Origin: Ruoffia tabacinasalis
GTDB lineage: Bacteria; Bacillota; Bacilli; Lactobacillales; Aerococcaceae
Length of the DNA: 64,000 nt
NCBI RefSeq assembly: GCF_042652985.1
Contig: NZ_JBHSHQ010000073.1
Span: 1-64,000 of the forward strand
Direction: 5' to 3'
Part shown: positions 8,648 through 16,835 of the stretch, one piece after another
Layout of the letters: each line of letters opens with the position of its first letter
Numbering within the stretch: the stretch's first letter is position 1
Translations under genes and position numbers: made by a program
Notes under the pieces: model-generated
The model's input: only the letters and a program-made list of their open reading frames with translations
Told to the model about the DNA's origin: nothing
Database searches by the model: none

Positions 8648-9640
8648 TTATATAGTTTTTAAATCTAATGACCAAGTTTTTGTTGCGCCCGCATCCATCA
8701 TTGCTTGTTGAATCAAATCGGCTTCGACTTTAGTTTGAGCTAGGGCGATCACACAACCACCTAAACCTCCACCTGTAAGCTTAGCACCTAGGGCACCAGC
8801 TATCCAAGCTGCATTAACGATCCGGTCTATATGGGCATTTGAAATCTCTAATTGATTGAGATAGTAATGGTTATATGTCATCAAGCGACCTAATTCATTG
8901 ATATCTTTCGCTTGAATCGCTTCAACAGATTGTTGGACAAAGCCACCAATGGCTCTCATCACAGTTCTAATAAAATCTGGTTTCGATTCTTTTAATTGCC
9001 TCACCTTACTAACGGCAGTTTTCGTCTGACCTGGCATATCACTGTCAGCTACAACCAAGTAAGCATCTAGATTAATTTGAATCGTTTTTGCTGTTTGACT
9101 TTTACGGTAAATAACCGGTAAATTTGTACTCGCTAAAAGAGTATCTAAGCCACTTGTTGATTCATGGGCGATGACCTCAGCTTGGTTCACAATAAAGTTC
9201 AGCTGATAATCAGATATTTCTTGCTTGTAGAAATCACATAAAGCACGAACAAGTGCCACACTTACAGCCGCTGACGACCCCATACCACGCCCTGAAGGAA
9301 TCGAACTATCGATGGTAATATCCATAGGCGTATTCGCTAATTTAAAGCTACTCAGAGTCACTTCAATGGCTTGCTTAAGGTTATCTAAAGATTCCGGCGC
9401 ATCTTCTATAATGCCATCATAATATGAACTATGAATGTAAGTATGATTAGATTTAGAAGGAGTGATCGTCACAGTCACATTGGCCGAATTAAAAGGTAAT
9501 GCAATCGCAGGGTAGTCGTAGACAACCGCATGCTCTCCCATCAATATAATCTTACTATGAGCCTTACCTATACCAATAAGTTGTTTCGCATTTGAAGTCA
9601 TTAATTTAGATTGATAATTATGTCGCTTTGATATGTCCAT
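8648..9640 (-). CDS. mvaK1: Mevalonate kinase
   Basis: 330 residues, GHMP kinase. First phosphorylation of mevalonate. Motifs are GKAHSKIILMGEHAVVYDYP, IPSGRGMGSSAAVSVALVRAL (phosphate loop) and KLTGGGLGGCVIALA (motif 3). The N-terminus has about 24 residues before the conserved core, but GGGAGGT sits directly upstream of this ATG, supporting the long start. First gene of the operon. HMG-CoA synthase and reductase are not in this window. Confidence 0.95.
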   Translation of the reverse strand: MDISKRHNYQSKLMTSNAKQLIGIGKAHSKIILMGEHAVVYDYPAIALPFNSANVTVTITPSKSNHTYIHSSYYDGIIEDAPESLDNLKQAIEVTLSSFKLANTPMDITIDSSIPSGRGMGSSAAVSVALVRALCDFYKQEISDYQLNFIVNQAEVIAHESTSGLDTLLASTNLPVIYRKSQTAKTIQINLDAYLVVADSDMPGQTKTAVSKVRQLKESKPDFIRTVMRAIGGFVQQSVEAIQAKDINELGRLMTYNHYYLNQLEISNAHIDRIVNAAWIAGALGAKLTGGGLGGCVIALAQTKVEADLIQQAMMDAGATKTWSLDLKTI

Positions 9641-9683
9641 TTTCTACCTCCCATCACTTTTTTTATTTATATAAAATATTATT

Positions 9684-9692
9684 ATTATATCA
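9684..9692 (-). promoter_or_regulatory. Extended -10 promoter of the mevalonate operon
   Basis: On the minus strand TGA is followed by TATAAT (9689 down to 9684), 44 bases before the mvaK1 start. The -35 region is AT-rich without a clear match. Confidence 0.5.
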
Positions 9693-10097
9693 CATTATTA
9701 TTTTACATAAATACTATTAGAATACAACCTTTAGTAAGCATTTCCATAAGGAATAGTGTTAAAAAAAGTGACTAATTCTATATATTTTAATTAAATGTAT
9801 CTATAAAAATATCGAATGAGATAAGCTAAAACCCGAACATTCACTCGAATTTCTAGTTTATTTATCGGAGTTTTATTGTGTATTACTTTTAACCGTGGTA
9901 AAATTCTAAAATTAATACACTAAGAAATTCAATCGTATTGATAATTTAATTATATAATATTCAACAGTTTTTGCAATAAATCGTCCCGAAGCTTTAATCA
10001 TCACGCTTTTTTTGAGTGGATAATTAGAAGTTATAGTCGTTGTTAGTAAAATTTATGAAAATGGTTTCTTTCAAGCCTTTAAACTATTCCTGGAGAG
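9693..10097. other. Gene-free divergent spacer between the mevalonate operon and coaA
   Basis: About 400 bases of AT-rich DNA between divergent promoters. I see no open frame with a ribosome site, no RNA motif and no strong inverted repeat in it. Confidence 0.5.
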
Positions 10098-10106
10098 TGC
10101 TAAAAT
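10078..10106 (+). promoter_or_regulatory. Promoter of coaA
   Basis: TTTAAA (10078-10083), a 17-base spacer, then TAAAAT (10101-10106) preceded by TGC (extended -10). The start codon is 36 bases downstream. Confidence 0.5.
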
Positions 10107-10141
10107 ACTTATAATTAAAGTAAAGTCTAAGGAGTGGTCAT

Positions 10142-11077
10142 TTGACTAGCGAATTATTTACACATTATTCTAGAAAAGAATGGGAACAATTTAACCAAAT
10201 GAAAGGAAACCTAAAACCAATTGTAGGATTGGAAGAATTGGTTTCCTTAAACGACCGATTATCACAACAAGATGTGAAAGAAGTCTACGTCCCACTAGTT
10301 CATTATATTGATGTAATGCTTAAGAACAAAGAGGAATATGAAGTAGAACGTGATAAATTCTTTGATATTATCGGTGAGAAAAGTTCATTTGAGAATAATA
10401 CATTCATGATTGGTGTATCGGGAAGTGTCGCAGTAGGAAAGAGTACTTCAGCGAGAGTACTTCAGCGCTTGCTTCAGAAATACTATCCTGAGAAGCGGAT
10501 TGAATTAGTGACAACCGATGGATTTCTATACCCAAATGAAGAACTAGAACGACGTGGAATAATGAAACGGAAAGGATTCCCGGAAAGTTATGACATGCCT
10601 CGTTTACTAGAGTTTATGAGTAAGGTAAAAATTGGGGTAGAGGATGTTGAATATCCGACATATTCACATGAAATCTATGATATAGTACCAGGAGAAGTTC
10701 AAGTTATGAAGAAACCTGATATCTTAATTGTTGAAGGAATTAATGCCTTTCAACTACCGGAAAACCAACAAACGTATATGAATGAGTTTTTTGATTTTTC
10801 AATCTATATAGATGCCGATCCACTTCATATTAAAACTTGGTTTATGGACCGGTTCAAGATGCACATGGAATCAGCGAAAGATGATCCAACGAACTATTTC
10901 TATGAAATTACCAAATGGCCATCTGAAAAAGTGGAAGACTACGGGAATGAAATTTGGTATACAATTAACTTAACCAACCTTGTTCAACATATTCAACCAA
11001 CAAGAGGTCGGGCTGATGTAATCTTATATAAAGGAAAAAATCATTCGATTGACAATGTTTACGTCCGTAAATATTGA
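10142..11077 (+). CDS. coaA: Pantothenate kinase, type I
   Basis: 311 residues. It phosphorylates pantothenate, the committed step of coenzyme A synthesis. The P-loop GVSGSVAVGKST is at 91-102, and TTDGFLYPNEEL, RKGFPESYD and PTYSHEIYDIV follow as in Escherichia coli CoaA-type enzymes. The start is TTG, preceded by TAAGGAG eight bases upstream; no ATG lies nearby in frame. It is followed by guaA after 18 bases. Confidence 0.95.
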   Translation: MTSELFTHYSRKEWEQFNQMKGNLKPIVGLEELVSLNDRLSQQDVKEVYVPLVHYIDVMLKNKEEYEVERDKFFDIIGEKSSFENNTFMIGVSGSVAVGKSTSARVLQRLLQKYYPEKRIELVTTDGFLYPNEELERRGIMKRKGFPESYDMPRLLEFMSKVKIGVEDVEYPTYSHEIYDIVPGEVQVMKKPDILIVEGINAFQLPENQQTYMNEFFDFSIYIDADPLHIKTWFMDRFKMHMESAKDDPTNYFYEITKWPSEKVEDYGNEIWYTINLTNLVQHIQPTRGRADVILYKGKNHSIDNVYVRKY

Positions 11078-11095
11078 TTAAAAAAGGAGAATTGC

Positions 11096-12646
11096 ATGGA
11101 AACAAATTTATTAGATATTGAGAAAATCGTTGTATTAGACTTCGGAAGTCAATACAATCAATTAATTACAAGACGTATCCGTGAATTTGGAGTATTCAGT
11201 GAATTATTACCCAATGACACAACGGCTGAAGAAATAAAAGAAATGACTGGCGTTAAAGGGATTATCCTTTCAGGAGGGCCTCATAGTGTCTATGCTCCAG
11301 GCTCATTTGATATTGATCCAGCTATTTATGATTTAGGTCTTCCAGTATTTGGAATTTGTTACGGAATGCAATTAACAACTAAATTATTTGGCGGAGAAGT
11401 TGAAGGTTCAAACAAACGTGAATATGGCCAAATGCCAATTAACATCAGTAATAATGAAGCGGGAATCTTTGAAGATTTAGAAGAAACTGAAACAGTTTTA
11501 ATGAGTCATTCGGATTTAATTGCAAAAGTACCCGAAGGCTTTACTGTCACAGCAAGTAATGAAAGTACACCGATTGCTGCTTTTGAGAATACAGAGCGTC
11601 AAATTTATGGTGTTCAATTCCACCCAGAAGTGCGTGCAAGTGTTCATGGAAATGACATGTTACGTAACTTTATCTTCAATATTTGTAACGTTTCTGGAGA
11701 ATGGTCAATGGAGAACTTTATTGATATTGAGATTGCTAAAGTCCGCGAACTTGTTGGAGACCGTAAAGTATTATTAGCTTTATCTGGTGGAGTCGATTCA
11801 AGTGTCGTTGGTGTGCTTTTACAAAAAGCGATCGGCGATCAATTAGTGTGTATCTTTGTCGATCATGGTCTACTACGTAAAAACGAAGGTGACCACGTAA
11901 TGGCTGCCTTAGAAGAATTCGGCTTAAACATTATCCGTATTGATGCTAAAGAGAGATTCTTTTCTAAATTAGAAGGAGTAAGCGATCCAGAAGAAAAACG
12001 TAAAATTATCGGGAATGAATTTATTTATGTCTTCGATGATGAAGCAACTAAATTAGAAGGTATTGATTTCTTAGCCCAAGGAACACTTTATACAGATATT
12101 ATTGAATCTGGAACAAAAACAGCTCAAACAATTAAATCTCACCACAACGTGGGAGGCTTACCAGAAGATATGCAGTTTGAATTAATTGAACCGCTAAACA
12201 CTTTATTCAAAGATGAAGTCCGTGCTTTAGGTACAGCTTTAGGTATGCCAGATTCAATCGTATGGCGTCAACCATTCCCAGGACCAGGATTAGGAATTCG
12301 TGTGTTAGGTGAAATTACTGAAGAAAAAGTTGAAATCGTTCGTGAATCTGATGCAATCTTACGAGAAGAAATTGCAAAACATGGTTTAGACCGTGATATT
12401 TGGCAATACTTTACGACTTTACCAAACGTAAGAAGTGTTGGGGTTATGGGAGATGGCCGTACATACGATCATATGGTTGGAATTCGTGCAGTAACGTCGA
12501 TTGACGGAATGACTAGTGAGTTTGCTCGCATTCCATGGGAAGTTTTACATGAAATTAGTAAACGAATTGTCAATGAAATCCCTCACGTTAACCGCGTAGT
12601 GTATGATGTGACAGGTAAACCACCTTCAACAATTGAGTGGGAGTAA
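11096..12646 (+). CDS. guaA: GMP synthase (glutamine-hydrolysing)
   Basis: 516 residues. It makes GMP from XMP, ATP and glutamine. N-terminal class I amidotransferase with nucleophile C88 in GICYGMQL and the His-Glu pair in QFHPE. The ATP-pyrophosphatase domain has LALSGGVDSSVVG. The C-terminal dimerisation domain ends in KPPSTIEWE, the universal tail. AAAAAGGAG precedes the ATG. The 3' end of guaA is a known integration site for some genomic islands, and the region just downstream here is accessory. Confidence 0.97.
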   Translation: METNLLDIEKIVVLDFGSQYNQLITRRIREFGVFSELLPNDTTAEEIKEMTGVKGIILSGGPHSVYAPGSFDIDPAIYDLGLPVFGICYGMQLTTKLFGGEVEGSNKREYGQMPINISNNEAGIFEDLEETETVLMSHSDLIAKVPEGFTVTASNESTPIAAFENTERQIYGVQFHPEVRASVHGNDMLRNFIFNICNVSGEWSMENFIDIEIAKVRELVGDRKVLLALSGGVDSSVVGVLLQKAIGDQLVCIFVDHGLLRKNEGDHVMAALEEFGLNIIRIDAKERFFSKLEGVSDPEEKRKIIGNEFIYVFDDEATKLEGIDFLAQGTLYTDIIESGTKTAQTIKSHHNVGGLPEDMQFELIEPLNTLFKDEVRALGTALGMPDSIVWRQPFPGPGLGIRVLGEITEEKVEIVRESDAILREEIAKHGLDRDIWQYFTTLPNVRSVGVMGDGRTYDHMVGIRAVTSIDGMTSEFARIPWEVLHEISKRIVNEIPHVNRVVYDVTGKPPSTIEWE

Positions 12647-12838
12647 CACCAATTTTCTTGAAGAGAAAATGTTGGTGTTCCACCTGCAAAGAGTACTAGG
12701 CTTTTTCCAAGTCGAAGACGCCGGGAAAAGTCAGGACCTTACTGCTGGGAATAATAAGAATTAAATAGAATAGGCTATGGCTTAAATTCCCAAAAAAGCC
12801 AGTCACAAACAAAAAGTGTTTGTGACTGGCTTTTTTTT
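12647..12838 (+). ncRNA. Possible structured RNA or long structured 3' UTR of guaA
   Basis: This ~190-base segment has no open frame but folds well by eye. Hairpin 1 is CACCAA/TTGGTG with inner TTTTCT/AGAAAA (12647-12677). A second, longer rod is built on GGCTTTTTCC against GGGAAAAGTC with a GTC-GAA-GAC tip, extended by AGG/CCT and AGTA/TACT (about 12686-12752). It ends in a strong terminator. It could be a processed 3' UTR or an independent small RNA. No known RNA family is recognised. Confidence 0.35.
12792..12838 (+). terminator. Strong terminator after guaA
   Basis: 19-bp perfect stem, AAAAAAGCCAGTCACAAAC (12792-12810) against GTTTGTGACTGGCTTTTTT (12818-12836), followed by further T. The A tract on the 5' side would let it work on the minus strand too. 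Confidence 0.93.
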
Positions 12839-13028
12839 ATGTTTATTCGCAACTCCTACGCAAATTAATTTTCGTGACTAGCAATTCTAAAATTAGATTG
12901 GAAAGTACGGTACTCATAATGACATCAATTAACTCCTCATAAACCATCAATTGGTTAATTGATTACACAATTTTTAAATATTTTCCTTAGCATAGTAGTT
13001 CTCACATTTTGTAATGATATAGAATTCA

Positions 13029-13718
13029 TTAATCAACAGTAATTAATTCAGCCAATTTATCCGCGACACTTTCCATTGATTCTTCTATAGTACTTAATCC
13101 GCTTCGTGATCCAAGCAAAGGACTAACTTCACGTAATTCTTCAAAACTTGTATCGTGCACAATTGGGACAAGCAAGTCGCGAGCCAATAAAGCCGAAAGT
13201 TCTTTATCTGCTACCCCTTCACCTTTCACACGTTTTAGAAAAGAAGGAGTAACTAATACAATTCCAACGCGAGATTTTACTAAACCTTTATCTATTTCAC
13301 GAAGTAATGATGACCCTAATAGAACATCTTTTTCACTGAACCAAACAGTTACACCTTTTGATTCAAGTATATCGTGTAACTCCTTTGCTACACCTTTACG
13401 GTCATCCCAAGCATGGCAAAGAAAAACATCTCGTAAATCAGGATGTTCTGAACGTCTTTCAACATTTTTTCGCACAGGGGAAAGTGTTCGAATTTCTGAG
13501 GGAGTATATAAAATAGTTGAACTTGGTGAAGACCACTTTGCTTTTATTTTGGTTTGTCCACCACTGTTGCTACTTCTTGAACTACTTGAATATGAAGGTG
13601 TTGACGAAAATGATGAATAAGGATTATAACTTTGGTAACTTCTACCACCACATGCTGGACAATTTGCTCTTCCACTTTCTGTGCGGTGTCCATTAACCGG
13701 CGCTGTGCATCTAGGCAT
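13029..13718 (-). CDS. TIR-domain protein with N-terminal zinc-knuckle-like motif
   Basis: 229 residues. The N-terminus has C4, H11, C20 and C23 (MPRC..GH..CPACGG), a possible zinc site. A Ser/Tyr-rich low-complexity linker (26-70) follows, then a TIR domain (about 96-225) with DVFLCHAWDDR (box 1), VTVWFSEKDVLLGSSL (BB-loop region) and VGIVLVTPSFL. E173 in DKEL is at the place of the catalytic Glu of NAD-cleaving TIRs. Bacterial TIRs often act in anti-phage immunity by degrading NAD or making cyclic ADP-ribose signals. Here no sensor or effector gene is adjacent, so the role is open. The ATG follows AAAGGAGGAG. Confidence 0.85.
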   Translation of the reverse strand: MPRCTAPVNGHRTESGRANCPACGGRSYQSYNPYSSFSSTPSYSSSSRSSNSGGQTKIKAKWSSPSSTILYTPSEIRTLSPVRKNVERRSEHPDLRDVFLCHAWDDRKGVAKELHDILESKGVTVWFSEKDVLLGSSLLREIDKGLVKSRVGIVLVTPSFLKRVKGEGVADKELSALLARDLLVPIVHDTSFEELREVSPLLGSRSGLSTIEESMESVADKLAELITVD

Positions 13719-15018
13719 ATTTATATCTCCTCCTTTTTTAGAAATTATATACAGTTTTACTATGAAATCACTGTTTGTATCCTTTATTATAACAGGACTT
13801 AGCGAAAATAAAGATATTCCCTATATATTCTATACCATTGAAACAAAGTAGGGATAAAATTGTTCTAGGAGATCTGAAACTGCTTTAATGGTTGCGTTAT
13901 TAGCAATTGTTTGTTGTCGTAAAAAAGATCTATAATTTATAAAATGTTGTTTCTATCTTTCTATGAACAAGTCACGTTGGAATTATCAAGGGATTATATC
14001 CTAATTTGATAAAACAATGGAATCGAAAAAGTTATCTTCAATAAATACTTCCTGTTTCCAAAACATGTGATTTTATCGAGAATCAGATGTCATTACAGCA
14101 TCATTCCTTATGTGATTTAAAGCGAATGAAACAATAAAAAAATTGTGCAAAAAAATTTATAATTTCCAAGAATTTTAAAGAGTTTCTAAACTAATTTGTT
14201 GTTTCAATTCATATTTCCTATGCAAGAATAATAAAGTTAAAATATCTTATCTGAAAAGTCTTGATTAGTTCTAAGTGAGTTTTGAAGTAACACTGTAAAG
14301 AGATTACGATTATTTTCATCCATCACCTTACCAGATTTAAAGAAAAAACTAACTAATGAACAGCAATCTCTTATACAAGTATAGCAATTATTACTAATGA
14401 ATCAACAACATATAGTGTGATTTAGGTTTAACAGACACAATATATAGATGATTGGCATTTGATAAATCAATCCAATTTATTATTTAATGAAAATGGTCAA
14501 TTATACTCGTTCACGAGAAATATTCATCGTGATAATGAACTAATCAAACAATTAATATATGGAAAAGTTTAGAATAACTTATAGTTGGAAACCATATTTA
14601 TAATTGGAGAAGTTTTATATGTTGATATCACTGAAATTTACTAGAAAATTAAATATTAAAATTATTCTAACATTCAAAATCATGTTTCATGCAGTCAAAG
14701 ATGCAGAAAAAAGACTTTTAAATCTGAAATATTAGAGGATTAAAATTCAGTACAACACTTAGTAAATGCTGATTTATCTATAACGGTGCTTAATGAGAAG
14801 TGTTATTGCTAAATATGAGCAATTGATATTGGATTGTGAGATAGATTAAAGATCACTTCAATTTATTTGTAGTAGATTTAGAGGAATGACATTACATTAA
14901 TTATATTTGATATCAAGAAGTCAAACTTCAGACGAAGAGGGAAAATAAAATCGATTGAATTGAAAGTAACTATTACCTGCTCCGACTCCACCACAGCTAT
15001 CTTAATTTAAAACAGTAG
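13719..15018. other. Gene-poor, decayed 1.3-kb region
   Basis: No open frame with a ribosome site is found. The base composition is more AT-rich than the flanks and stops are dense in all frames. One 47-codon open stretch on the plus strand (14432-14572, containing DDWHLINQSNLLFNENGQL) reads like a piece of a real protein with no start, so the region may hold the remains of lost genes. The parent family is not recognised. Confidence 0.5.
14432..14572 (+). pseudogene. Possible gene fragment of unknown origin
   Basis: 47 codons open between two stops, with protein-like composition (QYIDDWHLINQS, later FTRNIHRDNELIKQL) but no start codon or ribosome site. Likely a fossil of a larger gene. Weak evidence only. 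Confidence 0.2.
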
Positions 15019-15024
15019 TTTCAC

Positions 15025-15052
15025 TTGTAATTAAATTAAAATTGGTTATAAT
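15025..15052 (+). promoter_or_regulatory. Promoter for a convergent (antitoxin-like) RNA
   Basis: TTGTAA (15025-15030), a 16-base spacer and TATAAT (15047-15052). The transcript would start near 15059 and run about 105 bases to the shared terminator at 15136-15166. Confidence 0.5.
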
Positions 15053-15058
15053 GCCCAT

Positions 15059-15167
15059 TTGTTGCATTTGGGTTGCGAAAATACCATGTGGGTGGTAATA
15101 TATTTTATATAAGAGATAGTTTTTTAAAGAAAAAAAGTCCCGGATGCAACCAGGACTTGATTTTTCA
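15059..15167 (+). ncRNA. Candidate antisense RNA of a type I toxin-antitoxin pair
   Basis: The transcript is inferred from a promoter at 15025-15052 and a terminator with T tract on this strand. It converges on the small toxin gene and overlaps its mRNA at least through the common terminator stem, the geometry of Fst/par-type loci. I could not find clear extra complementarity to the 5' leader of the toxin mRNA, which is expected in Fst systems, so this stays tentative. Confidence 0.4.
15136..15166. terminator. Bidirectional terminator shared by the two convergent transcripts
   Basis: AAGTCCCGG (15137-15145) pairs with CCAGGACTT (15150-15159 region) around ATGCAA, with one G-U pair on the minus strand. 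A-rich DNA on the left and ATTTTT on the right provide U tracts in both directions. Confidence 0.7.
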
Positions 15168-15203
15168 TTTGACTAGCGGGAACTAGTCAGATAAGAGACA
15201 AAG

Positions 15204-15293
15204 TTAGTCTTTAGAAAACCAAGACTTGAAAAACATTAGGATTATACCAGCTAACACACTTGTAACAACTCCTGTAAAAATAGTTTGTATCAT
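15204..15293 (-). CDS. 29-residue hydrophobic peptide, candidate type I toxin (Fst/par-like)
   Basis: The peptide starts MIQTIFTGVVTSVLAGIILM and ends FFKSWFSKD: one membrane helix, a Trp near the end and a charged tail, as in Fst-type toxins that insert in the membrane. The mRNA leader is short and structured. An 8-bp perfect hairpin (ACCTACCT at 15300-15307 with AGGTAGGT at 15319-15326) covers the AGGTAGGTGA ribosome site, the usual device that delays toxin translation. An extended -10 (TGA TATAAT) lies at 15338 down to 15330, just before the hairpin. Function inferred from architecture; the sequence does not closely match a toxin I can name. Confidence 0.6.
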   Translation of the reverse strand: MIQTIFTGVVTSVLAGIILMFFKSWFSKD

Positions 15294-15299
15294 AATATC

Positions 15300-15338
15300 A
15301 CCTACCTTTCTGTTTTGGAGGTAGGTTTTATTATATCA
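15300..15338 (-). promoter_or_regulatory. Toxin promoter and ribosome-site-masking hairpin
   Basis: Minus strand: TGA TATAAT (15338-15330) is followed within a few bases by an 8-bp perfect stem with an 11-base loop that pairs the Shine-Dalgarno region of the peptide gene. Confidence 0.6.
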
Positions 15339-15356
15339 TGAAATTGCTTTAAATAA

Positions 15357-15770
15357 TCATTGAAAAACTCTAAATATTGTGCTTTGATTTTAGAAGGACA
15401 CAATATATTGTGTTTTGGGTGAAGCTATGTAGTAGCTTAATCTTATTAAATTAAGTGTTTATTATAAGGAAAATTTTTTCACTTAAAGATTACACGTGTA
15501 ATCTGTTTCTGTTCTTAGAATTACTAACATCTAAGTAAAACATTTTTTAATTTACACAAGGATTGTATTATAGCTATCGATAGTTATTAGCTAAGTAGTG
15601 TTATGTTGCCTTTATGGAACAAGTAATATCAAATAAAAAGTACAGTTGACCTTATATATCATTTTAAATGAAATGTAATCATAGAAACATGATGTCAGGT
15701 ATATAATCTACAATAGTTGGAAAAACAACTGAATATCCAAGCTTTATTGAATTAGAATAATAAAAAATAA
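15357..15770. other. Gene-free stretch holding two perfect palindromes
   Basis: No gene is seen in these ~400 bases. It contains ACACAATATATTGTGT (15398-15413, 16-bp perfect palindrome) and the CopY-box palindrome at 15487-15504. Both look like protein operators, but no open frame follows either of them. Confidence 0.45.
15487..15504. promoter_or_regulatory. Perfect CopY-type operator (cop box), orphan
   Basis: AGATTACACGTGTAATCT is an 18-bp perfect palindrome whose centre fits the CopY consensus RNYKACANNTGTARNY at every position (GATTACACGTGTAATC, 15488-15503). In Lactobacillales the CopY/BlaI-type repressor binds such boxes before copper-export genes. No copper gene or copY lies nearby, so it is a remnant, controls an unseen small RNA, or is coincidental. 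Confidence 0.5.
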
Positions 15771-15772
15771 TC

Positions 15773-15815
15773 AAAATAGGCTGGATGACATGAAATTTGT
15801 CATCCAGCCTATTTT
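15773..15815. terminator. Bidirectional terminator after the GDPD gene
   Basis: 18-bp perfect stem, AAAATAGGCTGGATGACA (15773-15790) against TGTCATCCAGCCTATTTT (15798-15815), with flanking A/T tracts. Confidence 0.9.
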
Positions 15816-15823
15816 TTGTGATT

Positions 15824-16726
15824 CTAACCCTCATTCAACACTCTCTCCAACAACTCAGGATTATCTGTCATAATCCCATCAACGCCTTTAGCAATCAAAT
15901 CACGCATAGTTCCTTCGTCATTAATCGTCCAGTAATAAACATCTAGTCCGCGTTGACGTGAGCCGTTAATGATATTTTTCTGCGTCAAGTCTAACCCATG
16001 TTGGGTCGTTGGTAGTTGGAAAGCTTGAGCATCTGTATGTGCAAGCCCATTCAGTCTTAAAATCATCTTTGTTAAATAAGAGGTTGCTTCACTGACACCG
16101 GCACCAATAGCTACTTGACCTTGAGATACTTCTTTGAAGCGTCTGTTAATCTTATGGTCGAAACTGCCTATAACGACTTTATCTTCCATATGGTACTTTT
16201 GAATTAGACGCCACATCTCTTGAATTAAGTCTTCGTAAAGCGCTGGGTCATTAGTATCTTTTAATTCAATGACAGCAGGTGTGTGAGGGAATAATAAGAA
16301 TATCTCTTCGACAGTTGCTAGTTGAACACCTTGATCTTGATAAGGATAATTACCTTCTAAATCTTGGAATGTTACACCCGCATCGAACGATTTAATCTCA
16401 GTTAAAGTGAGTTGGTTAATATAGCCACTCCCATCTGTAATTCTATCGACAGTAGGGTCATGACTGGCAATGAGATATCCATCTTTGGTAATATGAACAT
16501 CATACTCGAACATGTCTGCTCCGGCTTGTGCAGACCTAGCGAATGCTTCTAAGGTTTCCTCAGGTGCCAGGGCACAACCTCCGCGGTGGGCTATATTTAA
16601 GGGTCTGTCTTGTTTCTCATAATTAAAGGGTGTCGTTTTTTCTTTAGGTGGCCATGCATAGATTGCTAACCAAGTTGGAATTACTACACCCGCGATACCT
16701 AATGCTTTCTTCCATAGTGAGCTCAT
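15824..16726 (-). CDS. Glycerophosphodiester phosphodiesterase, membrane-anchored
   Basis: 300 residues. It hydrolyses glycerophosphodiesters (from phospholipid or lipoteichoic acid turnover) to glycerol 3-phosphate and an alcohol. A single N-terminal membrane helix (about 7-26) would place the enzyme outside the cell. GDPD motifs: AHRGG with H47-R48, APEETLEAF with E57, FEYDVHITKDG with E74 and D76, and H89-D90 in SHDP. GIMTDNPE closes the TIM barrel. The start follows AGGAGGATCAC. Its own terminator lies just past the stop. Confidence 0.92.
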   Translation of the reverse strand: MSSLWKKALGIAGVVIPTWLAIYAWPPKEKTTPFNYEKQDRPLNIAHRGGCALAPEETLEAFARSAQAGADMFEYDVHITKDGYLIASHDPTVDRITDGSGYINQLTLTEIKSFDAGVTFQDLEGNYPYQDQGVQLATVEEIFLLFPHTPAVIELKDTNDPALYEDLIQEMWRLIQKYHMEDKVVIGSFDHKINRRFKEVSQGQVAIGAGVSEATSYLTKMILRLNGLAHTDAQAFQLPTTQHGLDLTQKNIINGSRQRGLDVYYWTINDEGTMRDLIAKGVDGIMTDNPELLERVLNEG

Positions 16727-16790
16727 AGTGATCCTCCTATCATCTTGATAGATTAATTATATCAAAATTCTTATAAGATAGTTAGAAAGA

Positions 16791-16825
16791 AAAACACCTA
16801 AGAACATCATTGTCTCAGGTGTTTT
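16791..16825 (-). terminator. Terminator of the amino-acid ABC transporter genes
   Basis: Stem AAAACACCT (16791-16799) with AGGTGTTTT (16817-16825). On the minus strand a T-rich stretch follows. It separates the transporter genes from the GDPD gene. Confidence 0.7.
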
Positions 16826-16835
16826 CATTCGTAGA

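Noticed and set aside
13719..15018. tRNA or rRNA genes or a phage attachment site in the gap after the TIR gene
   Set aside because: No tRNA-like cloverleaf, CCA end or repeat of the guaA tail was found by reading.
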